From NCBI GenBank assembly GCA_964463355.1, contig CAYXBP010000001.1, positions 1-64,000 of the forward strand: a DNA stretch of 64,000 bases, written 5' to 3'. Both the position numbers and the translations under genes were made by a program. Positions 8,145 to 17,202 of this stretch are shown here, one piece after another. The notes beneath the pieces were generated by a model. That model searched no databases, was not told the origin of the DNA, and saw only the letters and a list, made by a program, of their open reading frames with translations. Source of the stretch: Firm-04 sp964463355. GTDB taxonomy: Bacteria > Bacillota > Clostridia > Oscillospirales > Ruminococcaceae. The stretch's first letter is position 1, and every line of letters starts with the position of its first letter.

Positions 8145-9344
8145 ATGCCCGATTATTCACAAGAAGCAACTACATCGCAGCAAACCGGAAATTCTACGCA
8201 GGCTGCGCGTGCCGAGTATGCCTATAAATCTAAAATTGGCGGACAGGCTCTGGTAGAGGGTATCATGATGAAAGGTGCCTTTCGTGGTGCCATGGCGTGC
8301 CGTTTGCCAAATGGCGAAATTGATCTTGAAACATGGGATATCCCAGTAAAGCTAAAAACGGATCCGCAAACAGGCAAGGTGAAGCCACTTCTACCGTGGT
8401 ACCGCAGGATTCCGTTTGTGCGCGGCAGCGTGAATTTCGTCACGCAGATGATTGACGGCTATCGTTGTATGATGCGCTCTGCTGAAAAACAGGTGGACGA
8501 AGAACTGGATGCCTTTGTGCTTTGGAAGAAAAAACAGAAGATCGACAAGTTGCCCGAGGAAGAGCAGCTTTCCTGTTTTGATGCGTGGATGCGGGAACAG
8601 GGAAAGCCACTGGAAGGCGATGCAGTAAAACAACGCTGGGAATATTTGCAAAAAGCAACGCAGTATTACGAGGCGGAAGAACCAAGCAAGCTGGAAAAAT
8701 GGCTGGATGATAAGCTGGGGGACAAGATTTTTGATATTCTCATGGTTGTGGTCATGGTCGTCAGCGTGGCACTCTCGCTGGGATTGTTCATGTGGCTACC
8801 TAAGCAGGTCGTCGGCTGGATTGCTCCGTTGACCAAAAATCGCGTACTGCGCTCTGTCGCAGAGGGCATTGTGAAGATCGCGATTTTTGTCGGCTATATG
8901 GCAATTACGGGCTTTATGAAAAGCATTCGCCGCACCTATGAATATCATGGTGCAGAGCATAAAACCATTGCTTGCTTGGAAGCTGCTCTGCCACTGACCG
9001 TGGAAAATGTTCGCAAGCAGAAGCGTTTTCATCCGCGCTGCGGCACAAGTTTTATTTTTTTGGTGCTGTTCATCAGTATTCTGATGAGTTGCCTGATTCC
9101 ATTTACCATTGTATGGCAAAGGGTGCTTTGCAGCTTTGCTATGCTGCCCATCGTTGTGGGTATCAGCTATGAACTGATTCGCTTGGCGGGCAGGTCAGAT
9201 AATCTATTTACACGCATCATCTCTGCGCCAGGCTTGTGGGTGCAGCGCATCACTACCAAAGAACCAGATGATCAGCAGATTGAATGCGCTATTGCTGCCA
9301 TTACGCCCTGCATCCCCGAAAACATTGAGGACGATATATGGTAA
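8145..9344 (+). CDS. DUF1385 membrane protein
   Basis: A 399-aa conserved Firmicute protein of unknown biochemical role. The DUF1385 signature blocks are clear: KIGGQALVEGIMMKG near 28-42, PFVRGSVNF, YHGAEHKTIACLEA, and the Cys-containing FHPRCGTSFIFLVL. Four or so membrane segments lie in the C-terminal half. The middle (about 110-190) is charged and longer than in many relatives. GAGGAG precedes the ATG. It overlaps prmC by seven bases, the order usual in Clostridia, where prfA often follows; here recA follows instead. Confidence 0.9.
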   Translation: MPDYSQEATTSQQTGNSTQAARAEYAYKSKIGGQALVEGIMMKGAFRGAMACRLPNGEIDLETWDIPVKLKTDPQTGKVKPLLPWYRRIPFVRGSVNFVTQMIDGYRCMMRSAEKQVDEELDAFVLWKKKQKIDKLPEEEQLSCFDAWMREQGKPLEGDAVKQRWEYLQKATQYYEAEEPSKLEKWLDDKLGDKIFDILMVVVMVVSVALSLGLFMWLPKQVVGWIAPLTKNRVLRSVAEGIVKIAIFVGYMAITGFMKSIRRTYEYHGAEHKTIACLEAALPLTVENVRKQKRFHPRCGTSFIFLVLFISILMSCLIPFTIVWQRVLCSFAMLPIVVGISYELIRLAGRSDNLFTRIISAPGLWVQRITTKEPDDQQIECAIAAITPCIPENIEDDIW

Positions 9345-10201
9345 TAGACCCTGTACTGTTGCGTGAACTGACGCAAATCTTGCAAACAGGTGGCATTGAA
9401 AATGCCGCCATGGAAGCAAAGTGGATTTTGGAGGATATGCCCGATGCTGAAACGGCACGCAATGTGGCAAAACGGCGTATGGAACACTACCCGTTGCAAT
9501 ATCTGCTGGGTGGATGGGAGTTTTACGGGCTGCATTTTCATGTTGGTGAAGGTGTATTGATCCCCCGACCCGAAACAGAGATTTTGGTGGATACCGTGCT
9601 GCAATATGGGCATCTGCCGCAGCCGGCAACGATTGTGGACTTGTGTACTGGCAGCGGCTGTATCGCGCTTGCGTTGCAGTCACAACGAAAAAACGATCAT
9701 CTTTACGGTATTGAAAAAAGTGAAACCGCCCTTGCCTACGCCAAAAAGAATGCTGCATACCACAATATGGCGGTGGATTTTCGGCTTGCCGATGTACTTG
9801 ATCCCCAGATTGCCGCAGACTATGTCAATGTGGATGTGATCGTAAGCAACCCACCATATCTGACAGAGGAGGATATGCAGCAGTTGCAGGAAGAAGTCTG
9901 CTACGAGCCGCAAATGGCTCTGGCGGGGGGCGCAGACGGATTACTTTTCTACCGCCAGATGACTGCACTGTGGAAGCATTCACTGAAAAAAGGCGGTATG
10001 CTCGCGTTTGAAGTGGGCATTTATCAAGCGGAAGCAGTTATGGAAATTATGCGTGGCCATGGATTTGTCAACATCGGCACTGTGCTTGATTTATGCGGTA
10101 TCCAGCGCGTGGTATACGGCTACAGTGATACTGCTGCAAGCAACGAAATCATTTTCCATGAACCAGAACAGAAAGGAAATACGAACTATGGCAAAAGCTG
10201 A
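9338..10201 (+). CDS. prmC: Release factor glutamine N5-methyltransferase
   Basis: Methylates the Gln of the GGQ motif in peptide chain release factors RF1/RF2, using S-adenosylmethionine. The 287-aa length is typical. The SAM-binding loop reads DLCTGSGCIALAL at about 101-113 and the substrate motif NPPY is at 171-174, followed by LTEEDM. The N-terminal helical domain (1-75) contains the RPETE segment of the family. It starts inside the DUF1385 stop region and its 3' end overlaps recA by 14 bases, so translation is likely coupled. Confidence 0.95.
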   Translation: MVIDPVLLRELTQILQTGGIENAAMEAKWILEDMPDAETARNVAKRRMEHYPLQYLLGGWEFYGLHFHVGEGVLIPRPETEILVDTVLQYGHLPQPATIVDLCTGSGCIALALQSQRKNDHLYGIEKSETALAYAKKNAAYHNMAVDFRLADVLDPQIAADYVNVDVIVSNPPYLTEEDMQQLQEEVCYEPQMALAGGADGLLFYRQMTALWKHSLKKGGMLAFEVGIYQAEAVMEIMRGHGFVNIGTVLDLCGIQRVVYGYSDTAASNEIIFHEPEQKGNTNYGKS

Positions 10202-11372
10202 ACTGAAAAAGAAGAATACTGGCGTGGTAGTGCCTGCAAATGAGGATGCGAGAAAAAAAGCACTGGAAAACGCGATCGCTCAGATTGAAAAAACATACGG
10301 TGCAGGAGCAGTTATGCGTTTGGGCGCAGATTCTCCCTTAAATGTGCAATCCATCTCCACAGGTTCGCTGTCGCTGGATCTTGCATTGGGCATTGGCGGC
10401 GTACCCAGAGGGCGTATTGTGGAAATCTATGGGCCTGAAAGCTCTGGTAAAACCACCGTTGCGCTGCATATTATCGCCGAGGCACAGAAGCTTGGGGGCG
10501 AAGTGGCTTTCATTGATGTGGAACACGCGCTGGATCCCGTTTATGCTTCCAATCTGGGCGTAAATATTGATAATCTTCTGGTGGCACAGCCCGATAGCGG
10601 CGAACAGGCGTTGGAAATCGCTGAAGCGCTGGTTCGCTCGGGCGCAATTGATGCCATTGTAATTGATTCGGTTGCCGCTATGACCACCCGTGCTGAGATT
10701 GAAGGCGAAATGGGTGACAGTCACGTGGGCATGTTGGCTAGATTGATGTCTCAGGCAATGCGAAAGTTAACGCCCGTTATTGCGCAATCCAATTGTGTGG
10801 CGATCTTCATCAATCAGGTGCGCGAAAAAATCGGTGTGATGTATGGCAACCCTGAAACCACAACAGGCGGCAGAGCATTGAAGTTCTACTCCTCTGTGCG
10901 TATGGAGGTGCGCAAGGGCGAAGCGATTAAAAACGGTGCAGAGGTGATCGGTAACCGCACTCGTGTGAAGATCGTGAAAAACAAAGTTGCACCGCCCTTC
11001 CGTGAATGCGAATTCGATATCATGTATGGTACGGGCATCTCCAAAGTGGGCGAGATTCTCGACCTCGCTACCGATTTGGATATTATCCATAAAGGTGGCT
11101 CTTGGTTCAGCTACGGCGAGCGTAAGCTGGGGCAGGGCAGAGATGCTGTGAAAGAGCTGCTGCTCAAAGAACCTGAGTTGTTGGCTGAAGTAGAAAAGAA
11201 GATCATGGCACAGAAGGATGATCTTGTGCTGGTTTCCAAGAAGAACAAGAAGGCTGCATCTGTCACTGCTGCAAAGGAAAAAGCGGAAACGGCTGTAGCA
11301 GCCGCATCTGCTGCGGCAGCAACGGACGATGTGGACGACAACTTTGAAGAATTTGCTCCTGTTGAGGCGTAA
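10188..11372 (+). CDS. recA: Recombinase RecA
   Basis: Forms filaments on single-stranded DNA, drives strand exchange and triggers LexA cleavage. The 394-aa protein has the Walker A GPESSGKTT at 82-90, the FIDVEHALDP block, and loop L2 with MGDSHVG and GGRALKFYSS. The C-terminal tail from about 350 is Ala/Lys-rich then acidic (DDVDDNFEEF), longer than in B. subtilis. The ATG at 10188 follows AAAGGAAAT; the open frame extends far upstream inside prmC, but RecA homology begins here (MAKAELKKKN). No LexA box could be identified, and there is little space for one because the start lies inside prmC. Confidence 0.98.
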   Translation: MAKAELKKKNTGVVVPANEDARKKALENAIAQIEKTYGAGAVMRLGADSPLNVQSISTGSLSLDLALGIGGVPRGRIVEIYGPESSGKTTVALHIIAEAQKLGGEVAFIDVEHALDPVYASNLGVNIDNLLVAQPDSGEQALEIAEALVRSGAIDAIVIDSVAAMTTRAEIEGEMGDSHVGMLARLMSQAMRKLTPVIAQSNCVAIFINQVREKIGVMYGNPETTTGGRALKFYSSVRMEVRKGEAIKNGAEVIGNRTRVKIVKNKVAPPFRECEFDIMYGTGISKVGEILDLATDLDIIHKGGSWFSYGERKLGQGRDAVKELLLKEPELLAEVEKKIMAQKDDLVLVSKKNKKAASVTAAKEKAETAVAAASAAAATDDVDDNFEEFAPVEA

Positions 11373-11384
11373 TTGGGCATAGAT

Positions 11385-12041
11385 ATGATACAGATTGTAT
11401 CCATTGCGCCGTCGAAAGGGGAAGTGCTTGCAATCACCCTTTCGGATGGCAACGTGCTGTGGCTGCATAAAGAACTGGTCTATGATGCGCATCTGCACAA
11501 AGGGGATATGCTTACCAAGGCGCAAATTGCCGATTTGAAGCAGCAAGCGGCAAATCGTCGGGCATTTGAGTATGGATTGTATCTGCTGGAACGCAGAGGG
11601 TATTCCTATCGTGCATTGTATGATAAGCTGATGCAGGCGGAACACGCAGAAGAACAGGCAACGCTGCTTGCGCTGGAAAAACTGGTGCGGCTGGGATTCC
11701 TCAACGATGCACTCTACGCAGAATCTCTGGCGCGGCAGCTTGTGGAGCAAAAACGGTATGGGCTGCATCGCGCTGCCATGGAAATGCGCCAAAAGGGTCT
11801 TTCGCAGGAGGATATCGACGAAGCACTTACCCCCTACGATGACCCAGACGATACTGCAAAGCGGATTTCACAGCTGTTGGTGCGCAAGTATGCAAGAAAA
11901 TTGACCGATCCTAGTGACCGCAAGGCGATTGAATCGGTAAAGGCTGCGCTGGTGCGACGCGGATTTGATTATACCGATGTGCGCCACGCGATTGAAGATT
12001 ATTTTTCAGATGAATACGATGCGGAGGAATTTGATTCATGA
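11385..12041 (+). CDS. recX: Regulatory protein RecX
   Basis: Binds RecA filaments and modulates their activity. About 218 aa, made almost entirely of helical RecX repeats (RRAFEYGLYLLERRGYS, LVRLGFLNDALYAES, IESVKAALVRRGFDY). The ATG at 11385 is preferred over an in-frame TTG at 11373 directly after the recA stop. The gene is 12 bases behind recA, the usual pairing, and overlaps rimO by four bases (ATGA). Confidence 0.9.
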   Translation: MIQIVSIAPSKGEVLAITLSDGNVLWLHKELVYDAHLHKGDMLTKAQIADLKQQAANRRAFEYGLYLLERRGYSYRALYDKLMQAEHAEEQATLLALEKLVRLGFLNDALYAESLARQLVEQKRYGLHRAAMEMRQKGLSQEDIDEALTPYDDPDDTAKRISQLLVRKYARKLTDPSDRKAIESVKAALVRRGFDYTDVRHAIEDYFSDEYDAEEFDS

Positions 12042-13381
12042 TCGTGAGTATGGTATCCTTGGGCTGCGCCAAAAACTTGGTGGACGCAGAGAGAATGCTG
12101 TATCTACTGAAAGAGGCGGGGCACACACTAACCGTTGAGCCTGGAGATGCGGAAATTGCAGTGGTCAACACTTGCGGCTTCATTCAATCAGCCAAAGAAG
12201 AAGCCATCGAAACCATTCTGGAACTGGTAGAACTGAAAAATGAGGGTACGCTCAAAGGGATCATTGTAACAGGCTGCCTCGCGGAGCGTTACCGTGAAGA
12301 AATGGCAGAACAGTTTCCCGAAGTGGATGCCGTTATCGGGCTGGGCGATGAAAAAATGCTTTGCGAAGTGCTTGCGCGCATTGCAAAGGGCGAACGCGTG
12401 GTGCAGTTCGCACCCAAAACAGATCTGCGGCTGACTGGCGGCAGAGTGCTTTCTACGCTGCCGTTTTTCGCGTATCTTAAAATTGCGGAGGGCTGCTCCA
12501 ACGGCTGTACCTATTGTGCCATTCCGCAAATTCGTGGCAGATATCGTTCAGTGCCCATGGAGGATGTTCTGAAAGAGGCGAACTGGTTAGCTGAAAACGG
12601 CGTTACAGAACTAGTGGTTGTTGCACAGGATACCACACGCTACGGTGAGGACTTATATGGTAGTTCCCGCTTGCCCGAACTGCTGCAAGCACTGTGTAAG
12701 ATCGAAGGTTTGCACTGGATTCGTGTGCTGTACTGCTATCCCGAACGTATCACTGATGAGCTGATTCATGTGATTGCAACGGAGCCGAAAATTGTAAAAT
12801 ATCTGGATATACCCGTGCAGCATTGTAACGGAAAAATTCTGAAAGCGATGCGCCGAGGTGGAGATGAAGCATCGCTGCGCGCACTGTTTGCAAAGCTGCG
12901 TGCCGCTGTTCCGAATATCACATTGCGCACAACGCTGATGACCGGTTTCCCTGGTGAAACCGAAGCTGATTTTGAACAGCTTTCCGCTTTCGTGGAGGAG
13001 ATGCGTTTTGACCGCATGGGCTGCTTTTCGTACTCCGAGGAGGAAAACACGATTGCAGCATCTATGCCTGATATGATTGAAGAATCCGTGCGCATTCACC
13101 GCGCGGAAATGCTTACAGAGCAGCAAATGACCATTTCTTATGCGCTAAACGAAAAGCGTATGGAAACTGTCACCGAAGCAGTGATAGAAGGATATGATAA
13201 ATGGGCGGAGTGCTGGTTTGGCAGAACCGCAGCGGATGCCCCTGATATCGATGGCAAGCTTTTTATTGCAGGCACGCCGCAGGATGGTTATCGTGTGGGA
13301 CAGTATGTAAAAGTCGAAATAACAGATATGCTGGACTTTGATCTGATCGGTGAGGTGGTTGCAAATGAATCTGCCGAATAA
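12038..13381 (+). CDS. rimO: Ribosomal protein S12 methylthiotransferase
   Basis: Radical-SAM enzyme that adds a methylthio group to an Asp of ribosomal protein S12. The 447-aa protein has the N-terminal UPF0004 cluster site (Cys10, Cys46, Cys80), the radical-SAM CxxxCxxC at 153-160 (CSNGCTYC), and a C-terminal TRAM domain (about 375-440). RimO rather than MiaB is indicated by the SLGCAKNLVDAE opening. The ATG overlaps the recX stop. A recA-recX-rimO-pgsA grouping is common in Clostridia. Confidence 0.95.
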   Translation: MIVSMVSLGCAKNLVDAERMLYLLKEAGHTLTVEPGDAEIAVVNTCGFIQSAKEEAIETILELVELKNEGTLKGIIVTGCLAERYREEMAEQFPEVDAVIGLGDEKMLCEVLARIAKGERVVQFAPKTDLRLTGGRVLSTLPFFAYLKIAEGCSNGCTYCAIPQIRGRYRSVPMEDVLKEANWLAENGVTELVVVAQDTTRYGEDLYGSSRLPELLQALCKIEGLHWIRVLYCYPERITDELIHVIATEPKIVKYLDIPVQHCNGKILKAMRRGGDEASLRALFAKLRAAVPNITLRTTLMTGFPGETEADFEQLSAFVEEMRFDRMGCFSYSEEENTIAASMPDMIEESVRIHRAEMLTEQQMTISYALNEKRMETVTEAVIEGYDKWAECWFGRTAADAPDIDGKLFIAGTPQDGYRVGQYVKVEITDMLDFDLIGEVVANESAE

Positions 13382-13949
13382 GCTGACGTTGGCACGAGTA
13401 ATGATGGTGCCGCTGTTTGTGTTATTGTTCTATTGGAATTTTCCTGCGCATTATCTGCTTGCCACGCTGGTGTTCGTCATTGCGTCGATCACCGATGCCA
13501 TAGACGGACACTTGGCGCGCAAATATCAGCTGATAACAGATTTTGGCAAGTTTCTGGATCCGTTGGCAGATAAGGTGCTTGTGATGACTGCTTTTGCCTG
13601 TTTGCTGGAGCGACAGTATCTCAATGTGGTTGTATTTCTGCTGATTATGAGTCGAGAATTTATGGTTTCTGCGTTGCGATTGGTTGTTGCGGGCAAGGGA
13701 ACGGTGGTTCCAGCGGGCTTTTCAGGCAAACTGAAAACCGCGTTTACCATGATCGCGCTGATTGCTTACATGGTATACCTCTCTTTCTGCCATGATTTCG
13801 GCAGCTTTGGCTTGCTGCTGCCCGATGTATTCTATCGCTGGACAGAGATCATATTGCAGTGCTTCTTCTGGATTGCCGCTGGTCTGACGGTGTGGTCGGG
13901 CTGCGAGTATCTGTTTGCCTACCGCAAAGATATTGACCCAAAAACTTGA
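13365..13949 (+). CDS. pgsA: CDP-diacylglycerol-glycerol-3-phosphate phosphatidyltransferase
   Basis: Makes phosphatidylglycerol phosphate, the committed step to phosphatidylglycerol and cardiolipin, in the membrane. The 194-aa protein has the CDP-alcohol phosphotransferase signature in TDAIDGHLARKY followed by GKFLDPLADK, giving the D-x2-DG-x2-AR-x8-G-x3-D-x3-D pattern, and five to six hydrophobic segments. The ATG follows GGTGAGGTGG and overlaps the rimO end by 17 bases. Length and start fit the family. Confidence 0.94.
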   Translation: MNLPNKLTLARVMMVPLFVLLFYWNFPAHYLLATLVFVIASITDAIDGHLARKYQLITDFGKFLDPLADKVLVMTAFACLLERQYLNVVVFLLIMSREFMVSALRLVVAGKGTVVPAGFSGKLKTAFTMIALIAYMVYLSFCHDFGSFGLLLPDVFYRWTEIILQCFFWIAAGLTVWSGCEYLFAYRKDIDPKT

Positions 13950-13984
13950 CTTTGACTCTTTCTCCCATCTATAAGGAGGCTTTT

Positions 13985-14605
13985 ATGCTGCAACAGCTTC
14001 GTGAAGAAATCGCGCTGATTCGAGACCGCGACCCTGCGGCACGCAGTTCGGTTGAGATCTTGCTGACGTATTCGGGTCTGCATGCTGTGATCGCCTATCG
14101 GTTCGCACATGCTCTGCTTAAGCGCGGTATGCCCACCATGGCGCGTATTGTATCGCAGACGGCGCGACTGTTTACAGGAATTGAGATTCATCCAGGGGCC
14201 AGAATCGGTAAGGGGCTATTTATCGACCACGGCATGGGTGTTGTGATCGGAGAAACCGCGATTATTGGCGATAACTGCACGCTGTATCAGGGCGTAACCC
14301 TTGGTGGTACAGGCAAAGACCGCGGTAAGCGACATCCCACACTTGGCAATAATGTGACTGTTGGCGCAGGCGCGAAGGTGCTTGGCCCGTTCAAAGTGGG
14401 AAACAACGCCAAAATTGCGGCTGGTGCCGTGGTACTGACAGAGATTCCGCCCAATGCGACCGCTGTTGGTGTGCCTGCGCGTGTGGTTAAAATGAACGGT
14501 GTGCGCGTTCCGGATCTGGATCAGATTCACATACCGGATCCCGTTGCGCAAGAATTGCATAAACTCTCCAAACGCATAGGTGCCTTGGAAAAAAAGCAGC
14601 AGTGA
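13985..14605 (+). CDS. cysE: Serine O-acetyltransferase
   Basis: Acetylates L-serine with acetyl-CoA, the first step of cysteine synthesis. The 206-aa protein has a short helical N-terminal domain and a left-handed beta-helix of hexapeptide repeats, with DHGMGVVIGET, the YQGVTLGGTGKD loop and KRHPTLGNNV. It is the short Bacillus-type form. TAAGGAGG precedes the ATG. The gene ends the + strand cluster before a terminator. No cysK is adjacent. Confidence 0.95.
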   Translation: MLQQLREEIALIRDRDPAARSSVEILLTYSGLHAVIAYRFAHALLKRGMPTMARIVSQTARLFTGIEIHPGARIGKGLFIDHGMGVVIGETAIIGDNCTLYQGVTLGGTGKDRGKRHPTLGNNVTVGAGAKVLGPFKVGNNAKIAAGAVVLTEIPPNATAVGVPARVVKMNGVRVPDLDQIHIPDPVAQELHKLSKRIGALEKKQQ

Positions 14606-14610
14606 AACGT

Positions 14611-14653
14611 AAACCGCCCCTTTTTGTGCGCATAGTACAAAAAGGGGCGGTTT
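14611..14653. terminator. Terminator hairpin between cysE and ricT
   Basis: A perfect 17-bp stem (14611-14627 with 14637-14653, nine-base loop) lies between convergent genes. Its A- and T-rich arms let it act in both directions, although neither side has a long separate T run. Confidence 0.8.
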
Positions 14654-14701
14654 AATGCGGTATGGAACTTCCTTGCTATCTTTCCGCTTATGAGGAAAAA
14701 C

Positions 14702-15838
14702 TTATGCATCTGCATCATTGCGAGGCGGTTTGGGCTTGCGAAAGCGTGGATGGCTGGGCTTTTGACTGTTGCTTTTGGGTGCATTGCCGCTGCCACTCTG
14801 GGGATGGTGATTGTTTTTTCTGGGTGGGTGATTTGTTTGCTCCTGCTTTGTTTCTGCGTCCACTTCAGGGGCATCACCGAAATTACCCTGTTTTACATTC
14901 AATTCGTCGTGCGATTGCATCTGTCTTTGCTCAGATTTTGGACTCTGTTGTTTAGACGAAGCAGACGCACTCTTAGCAGCATCGCGTTTGTCGCGCAGAT
15001 CTTCTCTGGTCATACGGCGGCTAGTATCTTGCAGAGGCTCCACCTCGGTAAACATCATAGTTACGGGCAACTCAGAATTTTCAGGCTTGAGCCGCAGCTT
15101 ACCGCTGATTAGATTGGCTTCCAGCACATAAGCGCGCACAGGCGGATTGCCAGGCATAATCACTGTAGAGCCTGCTTTGGGAATCATCTTGATCAGTTCC
15201 TCATACACAGGGCTTTCATAGCGCAGGCAACACATCAATCTGCCACAGGTACCAGAAATTTTCGCGGGATTCAGTGCCATGCCTTGTTCTTTTGCCATTT
15301 TGATGGTCACGGGCTGAAAATCATCAAGATAGCCCTTGCAGCATAACTCTCTGCCGCAAATGCCCAGACCGCCCAACAATTTTGCCTCATCGCGGTCACC
15401 GATTTGCCGTAATTCAATACGCACATGAAATGCCGCAGCGAGATCCTTTACGAGATCGCGAAAATCCACGCGGGAATCTGCCGTAAAATAAAAAATCAAC
15501 TTATTGCTATCGAAACCGCACTCTACATCCACCAAACGCATCGGCAGATTTCTTGCGGCGATTCTCTCCTCACAAACGCGCATTGCGTCTGCCAGGTACT
15601 GCTTGTTGCGCTCCAGCTCAGCCATATCTTCGGGCGTTGCGAGGCGCAAAATAGGCTTTAGAGGCGTAGTAACACTGTCTTCTGGCACAGCATGGCGACG
15701 AGTTGCCACGATGCCGCATTCTGAACCGCGCACGGTATCCACTACAACGTAACTGCCCTCTGTGGGAGAAAACTCTCCTGGTGCAAACGAATACACCTTA
15801 CCGTTTGTTTTAAATTTCACACCGATAATTTCAATCAT
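14702..15838 (-). CDS. ricT: PSP1-domain protein RicT (YaaT family)
   Basis: In B. subtilis RicT joins RicA and RicF in an iron-sulfur complex that supports RNase Y-dependent mRNA processing, sporulation and competence. The 378-aa protein has the PSP1 domain (about 60-145) and Cys clusters CGRELCC and CGRLMCC, matching the cluster-ligand region. From about 275 onward it adds a long hydrophilic Lys/Gln/Asn/Pro-rich tail absent from B. subtilis RicT, possibly for RNA or partner contact. The ATG at 15838 has GGAAGG seven bases upstream and is preferred over an in-frame TTG at 15853. It follows holB as in B. subtilis. Confidence 0.92.
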   Translation of the reverse strand: MIEIIGVKFKTNGKVYSFAPGEFSPTEGSYVVVDTVRGSECGIVATRRHAVPEDSVTTPLKPILRLATPEDMAELERNKQYLADAMRVCEERIAARNLPMRLVDVECGFDSNKLIFYFTADSRVDFRDLVKDLAAAFHVRIELRQIGDRDEAKLLGGLGICGRELCCKGYLDDFQPVTIKMAKEQGMALNPAKISGTCGRLMCCLRYESPVYEELIKMIPKAGSTVIMPGNPPVRAYVLEANLISGKLRLKPENSELPVTMMFTEVEPLQDTSRRMTREDLRDKRDAAKSASASSKQQSPKSEQRQMQSHDELNVKQGNFGDAPEVDAETKQEQTNHPPRKNNHHPQSGSGNAPKSNSQKPSHPRFRKPKPPRNDADA

Positions 15839-15883
15839 TCGTGTACCTTCCAATATCTATATTTCGTACATTGCGTGTTCGAT

Positions 15884-16876
15884 TCAACACTTTGCAAAAG
15901 CTGCGCATAATGCTGTTGCCGAAAGCACCGTGCCGACATTGCCATCCAAGTCTGCAAAGGCTTCCAGAATGGCGCCATGCATTTTTGCTGTGCGTGCTGG
16001 AGTCATCTCGGAAGCGAGTGCCGCAGCACCGTTTTTATCGCATCCCAGACGATCAAAAGTGCCATCCAGCGTCATTACCGACGCATCACGGATTTGTTCA
16101 TCCAGCAATAGCAGCACCTGCCGATACTGTTCACGATCAGCCGCCGCCGCTGTTAGACAACGCAGCATTTCATATTCATTCCGAGCAGCGAGTGCGAGTG
16201 TGCATTCCGCAGCAAGATCGGTTGCCTTGCGAACAGCATCATCATCCAAAAACGCAATACATTTGCCGATATTGCCATCAAATTTAGAAACCGCCTGCTG
16301 CACGTCCGTTTCCGCATAGCCACGGCGCAAAAGCACCTCTGTACACTGACCTTTTGTAACCGGAAACACCGTTTTCGCTGTCATTCGGGAAAGCAAGGTT
16401 GGCAACAATATATCTGCGGTGCGCGCCGTAAATACAAAACAGGCATGGGGAGGTGGTTCCTCCACGGATTTGAGCAAGGCGTTCTGCGCCTGCACGCTCA
16501 TACCGTCGGCATCTGTAAACAGGAATAGTCGTTTTTCGCCATTATTGGGCAGGATTGCAGCTTCTTTTCGTATATCGCGCACCGTTTCCACAGAGTATCC
16601 CATACGTTTACCCGAATGCTCTGCAATCATCACATCGGGGTGATTCCCTTCCGCGATCAGATTACAATTGCGGCACTGTCCGCAGGGGGCGTGGTCGGTG
16701 CTTTCGCACAGTGCCAACATGGCAAACCATTGCGCGATGGTTTTTTTGCCGCAACCCGTTTCACCGTGCAGCAGCAGCGCATGGGGTAGGCGATGATGCT
16801 GCCGCATTATCTGCAATTCTTGCAGCAGTGTAGTATTTCCTGCAATAAACGGCGCAGCGCTCGGTGATTGTTTCAC
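15884..16876 (-). CDS. holB: DNA polymerase III delta' subunit
   Basis: Part of the clamp loader that places the sliding clamp on DNA. The 330-aa protein has a Walker A-like GETGCGKKT at 38-46, the zinc-binding Cys set Cys57, Cys65, Cys68 and Cys71 (CGQCRNC), and the sensor-like ALLKSVEEPP segment. It begins with GTG overlapping the darA stop (GTGA). B. subtilis has yaaR between the two genes; it is missing here. Confidence 0.93.
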   Translation of the reverse strand: MKQSPSAAPFIAGNTTLLQELQIMRQHHRLPHALLLHGETGCGKKTIAQWFAMLALCESTDHAPCGQCRNCNLIAEGNHPDVMIAEHSGKRMGYSVETVRDIRKEAAILPNNGEKRLFLFTDADGMSVQAQNALLKSVEEPPPHACFVFTARTADILLPTLLSRMTAKTVFPVTKGQCTEVLLRRGYAETDVQQAVSKFDGNIGKCIAFLDDDAVRKATDLAAECTLALAARNEYEMLRCLTAAAADREQYRQVLLLLDEQIRDASVMTLDGTFDRLGCDKNGAAALASEMTPARTAKMHGAILEAFADLDGNVGTVLSATALCAAFAKC

Positions 16877-17202
16877 AGCTTTTCAAACCGTTCGATGCTG
16901 GTAACGAAGATGGTCGCGCCGCCCACCGCCACCTCCAACGGCATAGAATTGATCTCGCCTGTGCTGTCGCCGTAGGTGGGGGCAGACGGCACGAACTGCT
17001 TGCGGTGGTGGCATTTTTTCTCCACCACACCAATCACATCATTCACCTGATCCTCTTCCACGCAAATGAGAAATGTCGTGTTTCCGGCACTCAAAAAGCT
17101 GCCCGATGAGGCAAGCCTTGTTGCACAGAATCCATGCTTGGCAAGCGATTTGGATACGGCGGCACTGTCGTCGCCGTTGACGATCGCGAAGATAAGCTTC
17201 AT
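16873..17202 (-). CDS. darA: Cyclic-di-AMP receptor DarA (PstA/YaaQ)
   Basis: A PII-like trimeric protein that binds cyclic di-AMP; its downstream targets are not settled. The 109-aa protein opens with MKLIFAIVNGDD and has the family's LASSGSFLSAGNTTFLI T-loop/base segment, and ends TIFVTSIERFEKL. The ATG overlaps the end of the preceding gene by four bases. Position between the decarboxylase-family gene and holB matches B. subtilis yaaO-tmk-yaaQ-yaaR-holB, with tmk and yaaR absent. Implies that the organism uses cyclic di-AMP signalling. Confidence 0.93.
   Translation of the reverse strand: MKLIFAIVNGDDSAAVSKSLAKHGFCATRLASSGSFLSAGNTTFLICVEEDQVNDVIGVVEKKCHHRKQFVPSAPTYGDSTGEINSMPLEVAVGGATIFVTSIERFEKL

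Noticed and set aside
11373..11387. TTG at 11373 as recX start.
   Set aside because: It abuts the recA stop and an in-frame ATG at 11385 begins the conserved part.
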